Shown piece by piece: positions 53,688 to 64,000 of a stretch of 64,000 bases of DNA. Within the stretch, counting starts at the first letter, position 1; each line of letters starts with the position of its first letter. Position numbers and translations under genes: made by a program. Source of the stretch: Lumbricus rubellus (lineage: Eukaryota > Annelida > Clitellata > Crassiclitellata > Lumbricidae); assembly GCA_945859605.1 (NCBI GenBank), contig OX243812.1:50429283-50493282 (forward strand). The letters are read 5' to 3'. Under the pieces are notes generated by a model, which was not told where the DNA came from, searched no databases, and worked only from the letters and a program-made list of their open reading frames with translations.

Positions 53688-53775
53688 GGTAGGACCCGGT
53701 AGCGCATTGGATAACACACTGGCATGGAGATAAGCGGACCCCGGTTCGAGCTCCGTAGTGTGGACGTGCTGTGTA
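53688..53775 (+). mobile_element. tRNA-Arg-like SINE head or tRNA pseudogene
   Basis: GACCCGGTAGCGCATTGGAT resembles the 5' half of tRNA-Arg and its A box; CCCCGGTTCGAGCTCCG is a B box. The acceptor stem and anticodon arm do not pair well, so a working tRNA is unlikely. Confidence 0.6.
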
Positions 53776-54209
53776 GTTTGCTATTAGCGCCGTGTAGGCT
53801 ATTGCAGGCCGTCTGTTCTGTAAGTTACGATTTACGTCTTCTGTGATTTGTAATTTCTATTATGTCATTCTTGTGCTACGTTGCAATTGCATGATGTACA
53901 CTATTATAAATAACGGTTAACAGACCGTGGACAATCATGTTTCCTTCGAAATTGTCTCAGAGTAATTTGCAGAAATGTTGAAATTTGATACAGCTCTAAT
54001 CTTTAAAACTTTATTTTGCAATACATGTCAATGAGCACGTTTACCGTTGTAAGTTGTAGACCTTACATAAAATAATAGGGTCAAAGAGGTACGTGGTGGT
54101 CAACTGACCCAGTATTTTGTACAAGCGCCATGAATCTCGGAGGAACAGATACGTGGGGCTTAACTGCTCACTGGCACCAAAAGCTCTTGATGGATGAGGG
54201 CAGAGAGAG

Positions 54210-54295
54210 GTGGGCTGATGGGTGGATCGGTTGATGGGTGGATGGGTGGATGGGTGGATGGGTGGATGGGTGGGTGGTCGGGTGGTCGGGTGGTC
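54210..54295. repeat. GATGGGTG tandem repeat
   Basis: About eight copies of GGATGGGT with a GGTGGTCG variant at the end. Confidence 0.9.
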
Positions 54296-54914
54296 GGGAC
54301 AACCCATAAATTACTGATGCAGGTCGGTTGGCCCTTTGGACGGACACCCGCCGCCAATGATGTCCCTGTAGCCCAGCGCTCAGCGCTCAGCAGCAGTAAC
54401 ATCGGCATCGCTAGATACAAAAATCTTCGCACGCCGAGGTCACGTGTAAGGTGAGCTCACACGGGGGCATGGTCCGGCCTATAGACAGGCACACACAGAG
54501 GAGGACACACACAGGTACGGTCAGGTGGACAGAGATACTGCTTTAACCAAGGAAGTAGCGTAAGCGAGCTTTCAGCGCGCCTTATAAGCGAAGTATATCT
54601 CAGTTTCATTTCCAGAATCCGAGAAGGTAGTTGTAGTTGTAGCTTCATCACCTGTAGCAACAGCAACAGAAGCAGAGGTGGCTGTAGCTTCTGCATCAGC
54701 AGCCTGTGTAGCAACGGCATCGTTGGCTTCTCTATCAGCTGTTCGTGTTCGTCCTCTGTTCTCAGCTTACAGAACAGCGACTCATCAATTTAATAGGCGA
54801 CGCCGTTGAAAACGTTGACCCGTGCTGCGGATGAATCTGACGCAGGATCGGACGCTTTAAATCGCTCGGATATAATATCGGAGAGAGAATTGTTGTTGTT
54901 CGTTTTGCTGTTGG

Positions 54915-55578
54915 ATGAACGCAATGCAAAGTCAAAGCTCTGCATTCATGTCAACGATAATATCACCAAACTTCACTTCCTCTTCCATTTCTACTTTTAG
55001 CGATCCATTCTCGATCACAATCTCCCCTGCCGTATCCACCTTCCAACCGTCTTTTCCACCTACGTATTCCTCGTCTTCGTATACAACATTCTCCACATTC
55101 CCTTCCACTCTTTCTTCAATGTCTCCCTCATTGACTTCTCCATATTCTTCCTCCTCTTCTACCTCCTTGGCCTGTCTCCCCTCTTGCTCCGTTTCTCCTC
55201 CATCCACGTCTTCCCCAGTGCCTACCTCCTTGCCTTTCTCCCTCCTTCCTTCCTCCACGCCTTCCTCCTCTTCCATCACTCCTTCCTCCTCCTCCTCCTC
55301 CACATCCTCACAGGTCAGATGCACGGAATGGAAGCCAATGGACGTCGTAGTCGTTGGTGGCTTACTCAGACCGGCCAACAACCATCAGCAGACTTCGATG
55401 ATAACGACGACCACGACAACGACGACGACGACGACGCCATCAGCGAGAGTGAGGAAGAGGGCCGAGCATCACATTCGTCGTCCGATGAACGCCTTCATGG
55501 TGTGGGCAAAAGTGGAAAGAAAGAAGCTCGCAGAAGAAAATCCAGATGTACACAACGCTGACCTCAGCAAACTTCTCG
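54915..55578 (+). CDS. SOX transcription factor (SoxF-like), first visible exon with N-terminal half of HMG box
   Basis: Nuclear DNA-binding regulator. The HMG half-box reads [20 protein letters not shown] then [18 protein letters not shown], and the donor GGTAAGT leaves phase 1. Joined to the exon at 63621 it forms a complete box, [20 protein letters not shown], closest to Sox7/17/18. The reading frame stays open from ATG 54915, giving about 180 residues of Ser/Thr/Pro-rich sequence and a run of about 12 Thr before the box. That is long for SoxF, whose N-terminus is usually under 70 residues. The stretch 55000-55312 is pyrimidine-rich and ends in CTCACAG at 55313, so the true exon may start at 55314, with ATG 55338 as a possible start. 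The HMG part is certain and the start is not. Confidence 0.85.
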
Positions 55579-55724
55579 GTAAGTCAAATGATAATAACTT
55601 GCTATGCTCCACAACAACACAAGATAATAATGCACGCTAATTACATTGAAACACTATTGGTAAAATACCGAGTAGGCCTACGCATAAAATTGAAGGTTAT
55701 GAATTAAATTAGGAAATTATTATT

Positions 55725-55985
55725 ATCGTTATCATCATCAATCATCATCATTATAGTCGTCGTCGTATTCATCGTCATCATCATCACCATCGTCATCATC
55801 ATCATCGTCGTCGTAATTATCGTTATCGTCATCGTCGTCGTATTCATCATCATCATCATCATCACCATCGTCATCGTCATCGTCACCATCATCACCATCA
55901 TCATCATCATCATCATTGTCGTCATCGTCATCGTCATCGTCATCTTCGTCGTCGTCATCATTATCATCATAATTATGGTCATCAT
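55725..55985. repeat. CAT/CGT trinucleotide microsatellite
   Basis: CATCATCGTCGTC-type array of about 260 bp; Asp- and Met-rich minus-strand frames are artefacts. Confidence 0.97.
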
Positions 55986-57295
55986 CGCCATCATTGATAT
56001 TATTATTATTAGTTTTATTACTATAATTATTATTGGTAAAACCACCAAAATAGTAACCATATCTCAACTTGAACTCATACAACAGTTACTCTCAGCGCTC
56101 TATCCAATCCCATAGGCTAACATGTCTTCTCGTCGCATAAGAGTGTTGTAAAGCAGAGTAGGCCTAATTAAGACAATGAATAGTAATAAATATCGGGTAG
56201 GCCTATAATACATTATGTCATCGAGCCTTCATTAGGAAAGCTGTTAATACGATCCAAGTATAATAATAATGCAAAGCTTAGTATTAAATTCTTGGTCGTG
56301 TCGTCGATATTATAGGCCTACATGTTGTGCAATGTGTTAATGTCTGGTGAAGGTTAAGAATTAGCAAGTATGATGAATGGTTCCGTTTGCATGGAAATGC
56401 CACGATTTAGAATAATAATACAGTTCATCAGTTAAATTGATTAACGCCTCGATTCGTCATCGCAATCAATATCATTATGATTATCATCATCATCATCACC
56501 ATCACCATGGCATGAACTGTCCATGATCACATCATAATCGTCTTCGCCGTTATCATCTCCGATCCATTTTTCAATCATATAAGTTATTATGTTGATTTGA
56601 ATAAATGGCTTTCAGGATTTTCGGTCAAATTTTTGCCAGTGTTCTTCTCGATCGTGATTCACGATTTTCGTGTGACTCTGGCGCAAAATAATTTATATCA
56701 ATACATGAAAACAAAGTTGAAAGGATATGAAATTGAATGCAGACTGGTGGGTCAAGATAGGTTCGTGCAATGCTTACCTGAGGGGTGACCGGACAAAATG
56801 GTAGCGGACAAAATGGTACGGAAAAAATGGTATGGACAAAATGGTATTGGGACAAAATGGTATTGGACAAAATGGTACGGAGAAAATGGCACGAACAAAA
56901 TGGTATGGACAAAATGGTATGGGACAAAATGGTACTAGGACAAAATGGTACGGACAAAATGGTGCGGACAAAATGGTATGGACAAAATGGTAGCGGGTAA
57001 AATGGTACTAGGACAAAATGGTACGGACAAAATGGCGCGGACAAAATGGTATGGACAAAATGGCGCGGACAAAATGGTATGGACAAAATGGTATGGACAA
57101 AATGGCACGGACAAAATGGTATGGACAAAATGGTATGGACAAAATGGTACTTGGAGATAAAGATTCTTAGACTTAAATCATTTCATACATTTAAACAAAA
57201 TTTGTGTTGCGGCCCTTCAAAAAACCCGACTCATTAACTATTCTCTTCCTATGTCTATATCTCTCTGTCTCTCGGATGTCTCTCTTCCTTATATA

Positions 57296-58255
57296 CACCG
57301 TGTCTCAATAAAAACTGTGCAAACTTGTTTTTGTCAGAGCTTCGTCAAATGTCCACCAATCTTAATAAATTTTGGTAGGTAGATGGCAAAATGGCTGATA
57401 TTTTATGCCATATATAAATTTTCCACATCATCTGACTCATATCACCGCACTACCTTGTTAAACACAGATGTGCCAATTTTTCATATAACGGCATCTCGAA
57501 GCTTGGCTGCACTGAAACCCATTGCATCGAGTCGGATGTCAAAGTGAATGGGGGATAGGCCTACTATCGCGAAAACGTTCTTGCCCAAAAGTTACTGTCA
57601 GATATGCCAGGACGAGGCTGTTGTCTTTCGACAGGATGGCGTCCCGGCGCATCGAGCGCGCGACACCGTCTCTTTCCTGGAGCGAGAGATGCCCGACATC
57701 ATCCCTCCAACACTGTGGCCACCGATTTCTCCGCATCTTAACACAATTGGCTATAGCATATGGAGTGTGCTGCAGGAGAAGGTTAATCGCTTCAGAATAG
57801 CCAACGTCGACGAACTCGAACCCGAGTGGACGCGCTTTGACCAGTCGATCGTTGATGCTGCAGTGACCAGTTGCGTCGCCGTCTAAGCGCTTGTGTCCGT
57901 GTATGTGGGGCGTATTTCGAGCACAGATTCTAACACTTTTAAGCAGATCTGTCATAACAATTAAAAAACTATGTTACGTTAACCATATTTTACTTTATTG
58001 CGGCTAATTCAGTCGTCAGAAAGTTTGTTGCAAGTAATAAAATTCAAGCGTTAAGGGCCTATATGAAAAATTGGTACATCTGTATTTAACAAATTTGTGC
58101 GGTGATAATTATGAGTCAGGGGAGGTGGAAAATTTACATATAGCATAAAATTTCAGCAATTTTGCCATCTACCTACAAAAATTTATTAAGATTGCTGGAA
58201 ATTTGACGTAGTTCTGACAAAAACAATTTTGCACAGTTTTTATTGAGACACGGTG
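57296..58255 (+). mobile_element. mariner/Tc1-like element with broken transposase
   Basis: Termini CACCGTGTCTCAATAAAAAC and complement, flanked by TA. At 57600-57886 the + strand encodes VVFRQDGVPAHRARDTVSFL, then PPTLWPPISPHLNTIGYSIW and RIANVDEL...FDQSIVDAA, a transposase C-terminal half. The usual SPDLNP reads SPHLNT, so the third-domain catalytic Asp region is changed, and a stop at 57884-57886 (TAA) cuts off the RGGHFEH-type end. The N-terminal DNA-binding part is missing. Confidence 0.92.
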
Positions 58256-58261
58256 TATAAT

Positions 58262-58612
58262 ATATGTACTCTAGTTAGGCAATGTCAGCTTGGGATTGCC
58301 CCTGACTACTTGCAAGAGCTTTGTTGCTCCACGAGTACTCAAGGCCACCGCCCCCTCCGTTCGGCACAGAAAGGATTGCTCTTGGTCTCATTTGCACGAA
58401 CTGCAACGATGCAGAATAGAGCCTTTTCTCTGTGATCAGCCCAGTTGTCTGGAATGGACTCCCACAGGGGTTAGCCTACGTCTACTTTCTGGGATTATTA
58501 CTGAAACATTATTAAACTCAAAACTGTCCCTTTTGCCGTGCTAGAGTCGGGAGCGCTTCTGAGTAGTCCCCTTGAAAAAGCGCTATATACATGAATGAAT
58601 GTAATCCTAATA
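58262..58612 (+). mobile_element. LINE ORF2 C-terminus with intact 3' tail
   Basis: Across two frames it reads LGIAPDYLQELCCSTSTQGH, PLRSA, LVSFARTATMQNRAFSL and QPSCLEWTP, a CR1/L2-style reverse-transcriptase C-terminus. It ends with the tail GTCGGGAGCGCTTCTGAGTA, then CTTGAAAAAGCGCTATATAC and ATGAATGAATG. The same tail ends the SINEs of family A. Confidence 0.85.
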
Positions 58613-60254
58613 AGAAGGGTTTAGAATAGTGTGACATGGGGCGCAAGCTAAGCCGTTTTAAGGTCCAGACACGCGTGGCTCGTGCCTAGTGCTCCATGCA
58701 ACAGAGGGGACCCATTACAGCAGTCAGCAATAGCCTATACTACTAAACTAATAAATGCAAAAAATTACCCACATGCACACTGCACATAGAAGGCACGAAT
58801 GCAAAACTAGGTCTATATATCTGAGACTGACAGATTGAGGCGGAAATCGGGTTACGTTCAGTGTTCAATCTAGGCATCTTCCGAGTGGGTATCTCTACCC
58901 ATAAATGACTACCCAAAACATTTACCAAATAATAAAAAGTTTTTTGTTGCTATTTAGATAATTGTATTACACGAACTCTAATAATATACCGTGACGTTAT
59001 TTATTAATTTAGATTAGGCTATAATATTATGATCATGATGGTAACAGAAGGGTCTCAGAAGAGTGGTCCTTGCGAAAATCCTTTTAGGCCTAACAAACCC
59101 TGAGCGGATTATTCAACTCTAAGCAGTATACCGGGGTAAGTTAAAAATCGGAGCAGGTCGCATCGGGGTCGTGGGATTCACAGATCTACAGTAGGCAGGC
59201 CTGGCAGGCCCTAATAGAAATAAAGAAGCTGTAGAACATTCCAACGAACTTTAGTAGATCACAAGCAAAAAAATTCAGATCAAATATTTCATTTGTCGCG
59301 ACCCATATGGTAGGGTAGCGTCAGCAAAGTTTTGCGGTCGTTAGGCCAATGTCATGATAAGCTATATTTTATACACCAAAATGAGAACAATGTCGAACAA
59401 TTCAATCACGTTTTATCCATGCCACTTTCTCCGTACATTGTGTCTCATATAATTTTCTTTAAGTACCATTTTGTCCAAACCATTTTGTCCGTGCCATTTT
59501 GTCCATACCATTTTGTCCATACCAGTTTGTCCGCGCCATTTTGTCCGTGCCATTTTGTCCTAGTACCATTTAATCCGCTACCATTTTGTCCATACCATTT
59601 TGTCCGCACTATTTTGTCCGTACCATTTTGTCCTAGTACCATTTTATCCCATACCATTTTGTCCATACCATTTTGTCCGTGCCATTTTGTCCGTACCATT
59701 TTGTCCAATACCATTTTGTTCCAATACCATTTTGTCCATACCATTTTGTCCGTACCATTTTGTCCGCTACCATTTTGTCCTAGAACCGTATGAGGCGGTA
59801 TATAACTTCTCTGATCCTATGGTAGCTCTACCCGGACCACCATGGACTAATCTTACGGACTATTGACTTAACGCAGTGCTCGTGAATAAGCTGGTGCCCG
59901 GGCTTGGTTTTCGAGTAGCGCTTTAGATACTTGGAGATTACGATGACGATTACGATCAGTTTTTTTATAGTATTCGAGCACGCGATGCAGAGTATTCGAG
60001 TCTATATAATGGCATGATTAGGCCTACTATGCTACCAGGATAGCATTACTGTCGAGATAGCGATAATTTCTCTATAATACAGTAGCTTCAAGACAAAAAG
60101 GAAAACTGCTTGGAAGTTAGGTTAAGATAGACCTATGATGTTTGCTTGCTGGCTTCAAATTTATCCATCGGGTTAAAGAAATTATAAATGGTATAGAAAC
60201 CATTTCTAGTTCATGGCAAATTAATTCAGTCACTAATTACTCATTCTTGCTTCT

Positions 60255-60670
60255 TTCATTTGTTACGCACGCGCATGACACTCATTCGTTAATATTCACT
60301 CATTCAATCATTCACTTGCGCTTATGCAGTGTGCACTCAATCGCTCAATTTTCTACACGCGCTAAATCATTCATTCACTCGTCTGCTCGTTCTCTTGCTC
60401 GCTCGCTCTGTCGGTCATTAGCACTTTCACAAACTTGATCCATCATTCTGTGACTCGCTCATTTATTTCCTCACTTATTCTATTGCCCTAATAGCCTACT
60501 CGTCTCACTCAAAGCTTACATTCTCACTTAATCAGTCAATAATTTACATTTGGAATTATACTACTCGTATTTTTTACTCTCGCTCACTCGCCCACTAAAT
60601 TACCAACTCGTTCACTCATAGTCTCAATCACTTACTCGCTCTCTAACTCACTAGCTTACAATCACTTAAA
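60255..60670. repeat. Degenerate CACTCATT/CTCGCT repeat
   Basis: Loose arrays of CACTCATTC, CTCGCTCGCT and CACTCGC. No gene. Confidence 0.75.
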
Positions 60671-61064
60671 AATAAAAGGCTGGCTCTGCTCAGGCCTGGA
60701 AATTCATGCAGGAGTTATGTAAAACAAGGCGGAACCGACGCGAACAGCCATCCTCAAATCGAGTATAATACATTCGAGGCGCTTAGGGTCTTCTATGCTA
60801 ACGAGAAACCGAAGAGAGAGCGTGCTTAATTGCGCTCGCGATTCAGTTTCCAAGGACTGCCGACCGAGCACAAACAGGTGCATCGCCGCAGCCTACCTTC
60901 TGCTTCTTTGCATTTGCAAGTAGATCGCTTCTAATGAAGCATCACGCCTGTCAACAGTTGGTTATAGGCTAATTACGGGACTCGCAAGCCCAGTGCGCCA
61001 GGGTTATGTCTCAAACCATTGCCTCAATGCTTTGGAAAAGTATACTGTCTGCGACGTTAGGCCA

Positions 61065-61320
61065 CCGAATTTGGAAGAAATCTCATTAATTTGGTAGAAA
61101 TCGCATTAGTTTGGCAGAAATTACATTAGTTGGCAGAAAGTACATTTATTTGGTAGAAATTACATTAATTTGATTTTTAAAAATGCATTAATTTGGCAGA
61201 AATTACATTAAGCTTAGTTTGCAAGAAATAGCCTAACATTAATTTTTCAGAAATTACGTTAATTTGCCAGAAATTGCATTGATTTGCCAGAAATTACATC
61301 AATTTGGCACACAGACCTCC
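61065..61320. repeat. ~21-bp tandem repeat
   Basis: About twelve imperfect copies of TTTGGCAGAAATTACATTAA; a stray copy lies at 62166-62185. Confidence 0.9.
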
Positions 61321-61462
61321 AGAATTTGTCGCTTGGTCAGAAATAGGTAGGCCTAGGCCTAATTGACAAGAAGCAAAAACAATACGGAGGCACAGCAAGC
61401 TTGTGTCACACCAGTGACCAGAGTAACCAGATTATGCAGTGATGTCTTGGAATATATGCAGA

Positions 61463-61758
61463 CAGGGCCGGATTAAGAAATGTGGGGGTCCTGTTCGGGA
61501 ATTTTTTTGCGAATCTTCGACCAAAAAGTCTTATGACTTTTTTAGTCGTTTGGTCGAAATTTCCGTAAAATTTAAGCTTACCAATTTTTCCCTATCAAAA
61601 TAGCTGACGACCTTTTTTAGTCGTTTGGTCGAAATTTGCAAAAATATACATACATAAAAATTTACATGGAAAAATTTCTTTTCCACATGTGTGGGCCCCC
61701 TAAAGTGTGGAGGGCCCTGTTCGGCCGAACATGTTGAACATGCCTTAATCCGGCCCTG
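61463..61758. mobile_element. hAT-like MITE, copy 2
   Basis: Starts CAGGGCCGGATTAAG and ends CTTAATCCGGCCCTG as copy 1. Flanks are TATGCAGA (61455-61462) and TATGTAGA (61759-61766), an 8-bp duplication with one change. It shares GTTCGGCCGAACATGTTGAA with copy 1. Confidence 0.96.
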
Positions 61759-62619
61759 TATGTAGATACAAATTAACGTGGTCGAAATGATATCTCGTCA
61801 TGGGCAATCACTACCGTTCTTCAAATGATGTCAAAAAATTAGCAGTTTAATATGGCTGAAATGATATCTCAAGATAGACAACCACGTATTTTCTCAAATG
61901 GTCATGTAGGCCTAAGTAGGCCTATGTTTCATTGCAGCAGCATATGTAGGCCTACGTATCTAGATATTTGTAAGTAAGCATGTATGTATATATATATATA
62001 AACTATCCATGTAGGCCTATGTATGTAAGTACGTGTAGGCTAATAAGTACCTCTAAACACCTTTCACGAAACTCACAAGGACGCTTAACATGTCAATCGA
62101 ATAGGTATAATTTCTAAACAATATCAGGAATGAAATGTCGGAACGCGCAGAAATGACCAAAGATACCAATTTGGCAGAAATTAAACAGGTCTCTCAATGG
62201 ACACTGACTAAATTATGTTAACAATAATAATTATGCCAATGATGTTAGCAAGCGAATCACCTACTACACGCTCCGCTTAACATGATCATATGGAAAGAAT
62301 TTTAAACAGAGGCAATTAATTATACTCTAAATGCAAATCATCTAATGACTTAGCCTACATCTTAAATTTCTATGCTCTAATTATGATTAATTATTATTCG
62401 AAATGTCTATATGCGATCTAATCGCATGAGTTGCTGTCAAACTGACAAACTGTCAGACATTAGAACCGCTTAAAAGGATGTCGGCCTATTATAATAGATA
62501 TAGGCCTACATTGTATATAGGCCCTATTATTTTAACCAACAGAATTCAATAGCCTTAAGAATCCATCAATCAAGTCTTTCAGCTGTTCTATTTGATATAC
62601 CCATCTTTGCTGGATCCCT

Positions 62620-62965
62620 AGCTCTCTGTCTCTATCTCTCTCTCTCTTTTCTTTACCTCTCTCTACCTCTCTCTACGTCTCTCTCTATCTCTCTCTGTCT
62701 CTGTATATCTGTATCTGTCTGTCTGTTTCTCCTCTATCTGTGTTTCTCTATATCTCTCTCTGTGTTTCCCTCCATCTCTCTGTCTATCTGTCATCTTTGT
62801 TTCTCTGTCACTCTGGGTCCTCTCGTACAACTCTCTTTGTCTGTCTCTGACCATGTTTCTATCTCTCTTCATTTCACTGCCTGTCTATCTGCAGGTCTTA
62901 ATTGTTTGTCTGTCTGCCTGCTTCCTCTCTGTCTGTCTGTCTGCCTCTCTCGCTCTCTTTCTCGT
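62620..62965. repeat. TCTC/TCTG pyrimidine-rich repeat
   Basis: CTCTCTCT and CTGTCTGT arrays with interruptions. Confidence 0.9.
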
Positions 62966-63399
62966 TCAAGGATTCTGATTATGAACTGTGTCCTTGATGG
63001 CCTTTCGGAAGCGATCAATGATTGATTCATCGTATATTAAATTCCATTTCCACTTCTAAACAATAATTATTTAAAAGACCGGATTAAATTACGATGGAGC
63101 AAATAACCTTGCACCAGTCATTCAGTATATTATTCACGTTACACAATCGTATTATACCTTAGTTTACTCGACTGCAGTCTTAAGCTATCTCACATTATCT
63201 AATTTTTGTGCGGTTATACTTTGCCATAACAACACCCCTCGGATTGCATCTTATAGGCTACTATAGAATCTATTACATTACGCTGTTCATGTTACTTTAC
63301 TTCACCTCGCCTATTCACATTTCCTACACACTACTTGGACTCATTTGGCATCACCTCAACTTTTTAATACCGTATCTATTTATTTATTTATTATTTCGT

Positions 63400-63475
63400 A
63401 AATTTTATATAGCGCCTCTTCAATGTAGGCTACTCAGAAGCGCTCCCGGCCCTACCACTGGATGCATAATACACT
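63400..63475 (-). mobile_element. LINE/SINE tail fragment
   Basis: TTTATATAGCGCCTCTTCAA and GGCTACTCAGAAGCGCTCCC, the complement of the shared tail, about 150 bp before the SOX exon. Confidence 0.8.
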
Positions 63476-63620
63476 TACATCGCCTCAACCACTGACTCTT
63501 AACCGTCAGCTTTCTTTTCCTATATAACTCTTCACCTTGCAATGAATCTTGTATTCCTTGAAATTTTTCTGGATGCACATAAAAATGTGAACGGAATTGT
63601 TCTGTTGTGGATTCTTTCAG

Positions 63621-64000
63621 GGAGGAACTGGAGAAGTCTGACGATACCTGAGAAGCGACCATTCGTCGAGGAAGCTGAGAGACTTCGCGTAGTACACATG
63701 ACTCAGTACCCAGACTACAAGTACCGTCCGAAGAAGAGGAAGCTCGTGAAGCGTACCGGAAAGAAAGCTCCGTCGTCATCATCGGACAGGGATCGTCTCC
63801 TTGCAGAAGCCATCATAAACCCAAAGCTGATCAGCGGTGTAGCAACGAAGACCCCGTCGTTGTATCTAACAGACATACCGTCCTTTCCGCTGCTCTCCTC
63901 CCATCACCCGGAACACCTTCATCTCACCACGCCAGACGACTCTCCAAGGAGCTCCCCGAACTTCGAAGGTGGGTGCTGGAAGTACCTGGGGCTCGACGGG
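63621..64000 (+). CDS. SOX transcription factor (SoxF-like), second exon, partial
   Basis: Acceptor ATTCTTTCAG. It encodes [40 protein letters not shown] and [20 protein letters not shown], completing the HMG box and its C-terminal basic nuclear-localisation tail. [14 protein letters not shown] and YKYRPxxR are SoxF features. The frame is open to the window end (CWKYLGLDG), so the activation domain and stop are outside. SoxF genes of other animals also have an intron inside the HMG box, which supports the assignment. Confidence 0.95.

Larger units (their letters stand above)
56791..59780. mobile_element. Foldback-type element with minisatellite arms
   Basis: The left arm (56791-57152) is about 25 units of 13-15 bp around GGACAAAATGGTA. 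The right arm (59461-59780) is the same repeat inverted (TACCATTTTGTCC). Outer ends agree (GGACAAAATGGTAGCGGACA on both) and inner ends agree (AAATGGTACTT). The 2.3-kb centre contains a mariner relic and a LINE fragment. No clear target duplication was found. Confidence 0.8.
55579..63620 (+). other. Intron inside the SOX HMG box
   Basis: GTAAGT at the start, TTCTTTCAG at the end, phase 1. About 8 kb, holding a foldback element, a mariner relic, a LINE fragment, a hAT MITE and several microsatellites. Stretches 56100-56780, 59790-60250 and 61770-62620 show nothing beyond TAGGCCTA motifs. Confidence 0.9.

Noticed and set aside
53688..53775. Possible tRNA-Arg gene
   Set aside because: A and B boxes look good, but the acceptor and anticodon stems do not pair; more likely a SINE head or pseudogene.
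55704..56082. Poly-Asp and poly-Met/Thr minus-strand frames
   Set aside because: CAT/CGT microsatellite.
56625..57128. FCPYHFV repeat frame and its opposite TKWYGQNG frame
   Set aside because: Translations of the GGACAAAATGGTA minisatellite arm.

Overview
The window is genomic DNA from an animal, most likely a marine invertebrate. The genes have many short exons in long introns, with GT-AG and some GC-AG splice sites. Introns are full of decayed transposons, tRNA-derived SINEs with LINE-type tails and microsatellites, and the right third is littered with the palindromic octamer TAGGCCTA. An echinoderm, hemichordate or lophotrochozoan is plausible, but the sequence alone does not decide the phylum.

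Two protein-coding genes can be supported, both on the + strand. The first fills 4741-45171: the 3' part of a type IIa receptor protein tyrosine phosphatase (LAR / PTPRD / PTPRF / PTPRS family). I can place 25 coding exons. They sum to 4,508 nt, every intron phase agrees, and the open frame of about 1,501 residues ends in TGA at 45169-45171. They encode seven FN3 repeats, a membrane-proximal domain, a transmembrane helix, and two phosphatase domains (D1 with a canonical WPD loop and [10 protein letters not shown] loop, D2 with WPE). The N-terminal signal peptide, Ig domains and first FN3 repeats must lie upstream of the window. A poly(A) signal at 46948 probably ends the gene.

The second gene starts about 8 kb further on: a SOX transcription factor, best matching the SoxF group (Sox7/17/18). 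Its HMG box is split by an 8-kb intron (55579-63620). The last exon runs off the window end. The two proteins have no obvious functional link; they are neighbours in tandem.

The introns and the intergenic space hold most of the unusual structure. (1) Two adjacent DNA transposons (6180-8913 and 8929-10651) have related termini and decayed fragments of what looks like one transposase-like protein family. (2) Two foldback elements, 23245-26421 and 56791-59780, have arms built from tandem repeats; the first sits inside a SINE with a clean TTA duplication. (3) Five short hAT-like elements have 8-bp target duplications that can be read directly. (4) There are two mariner/Tc1 relics. (5) tRNA-derived SINEs share a 3' tail with LINE fragments. 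(6) A 12-copy minisatellite has amplified the splice acceptor and the first codons of one phosphatase exon.
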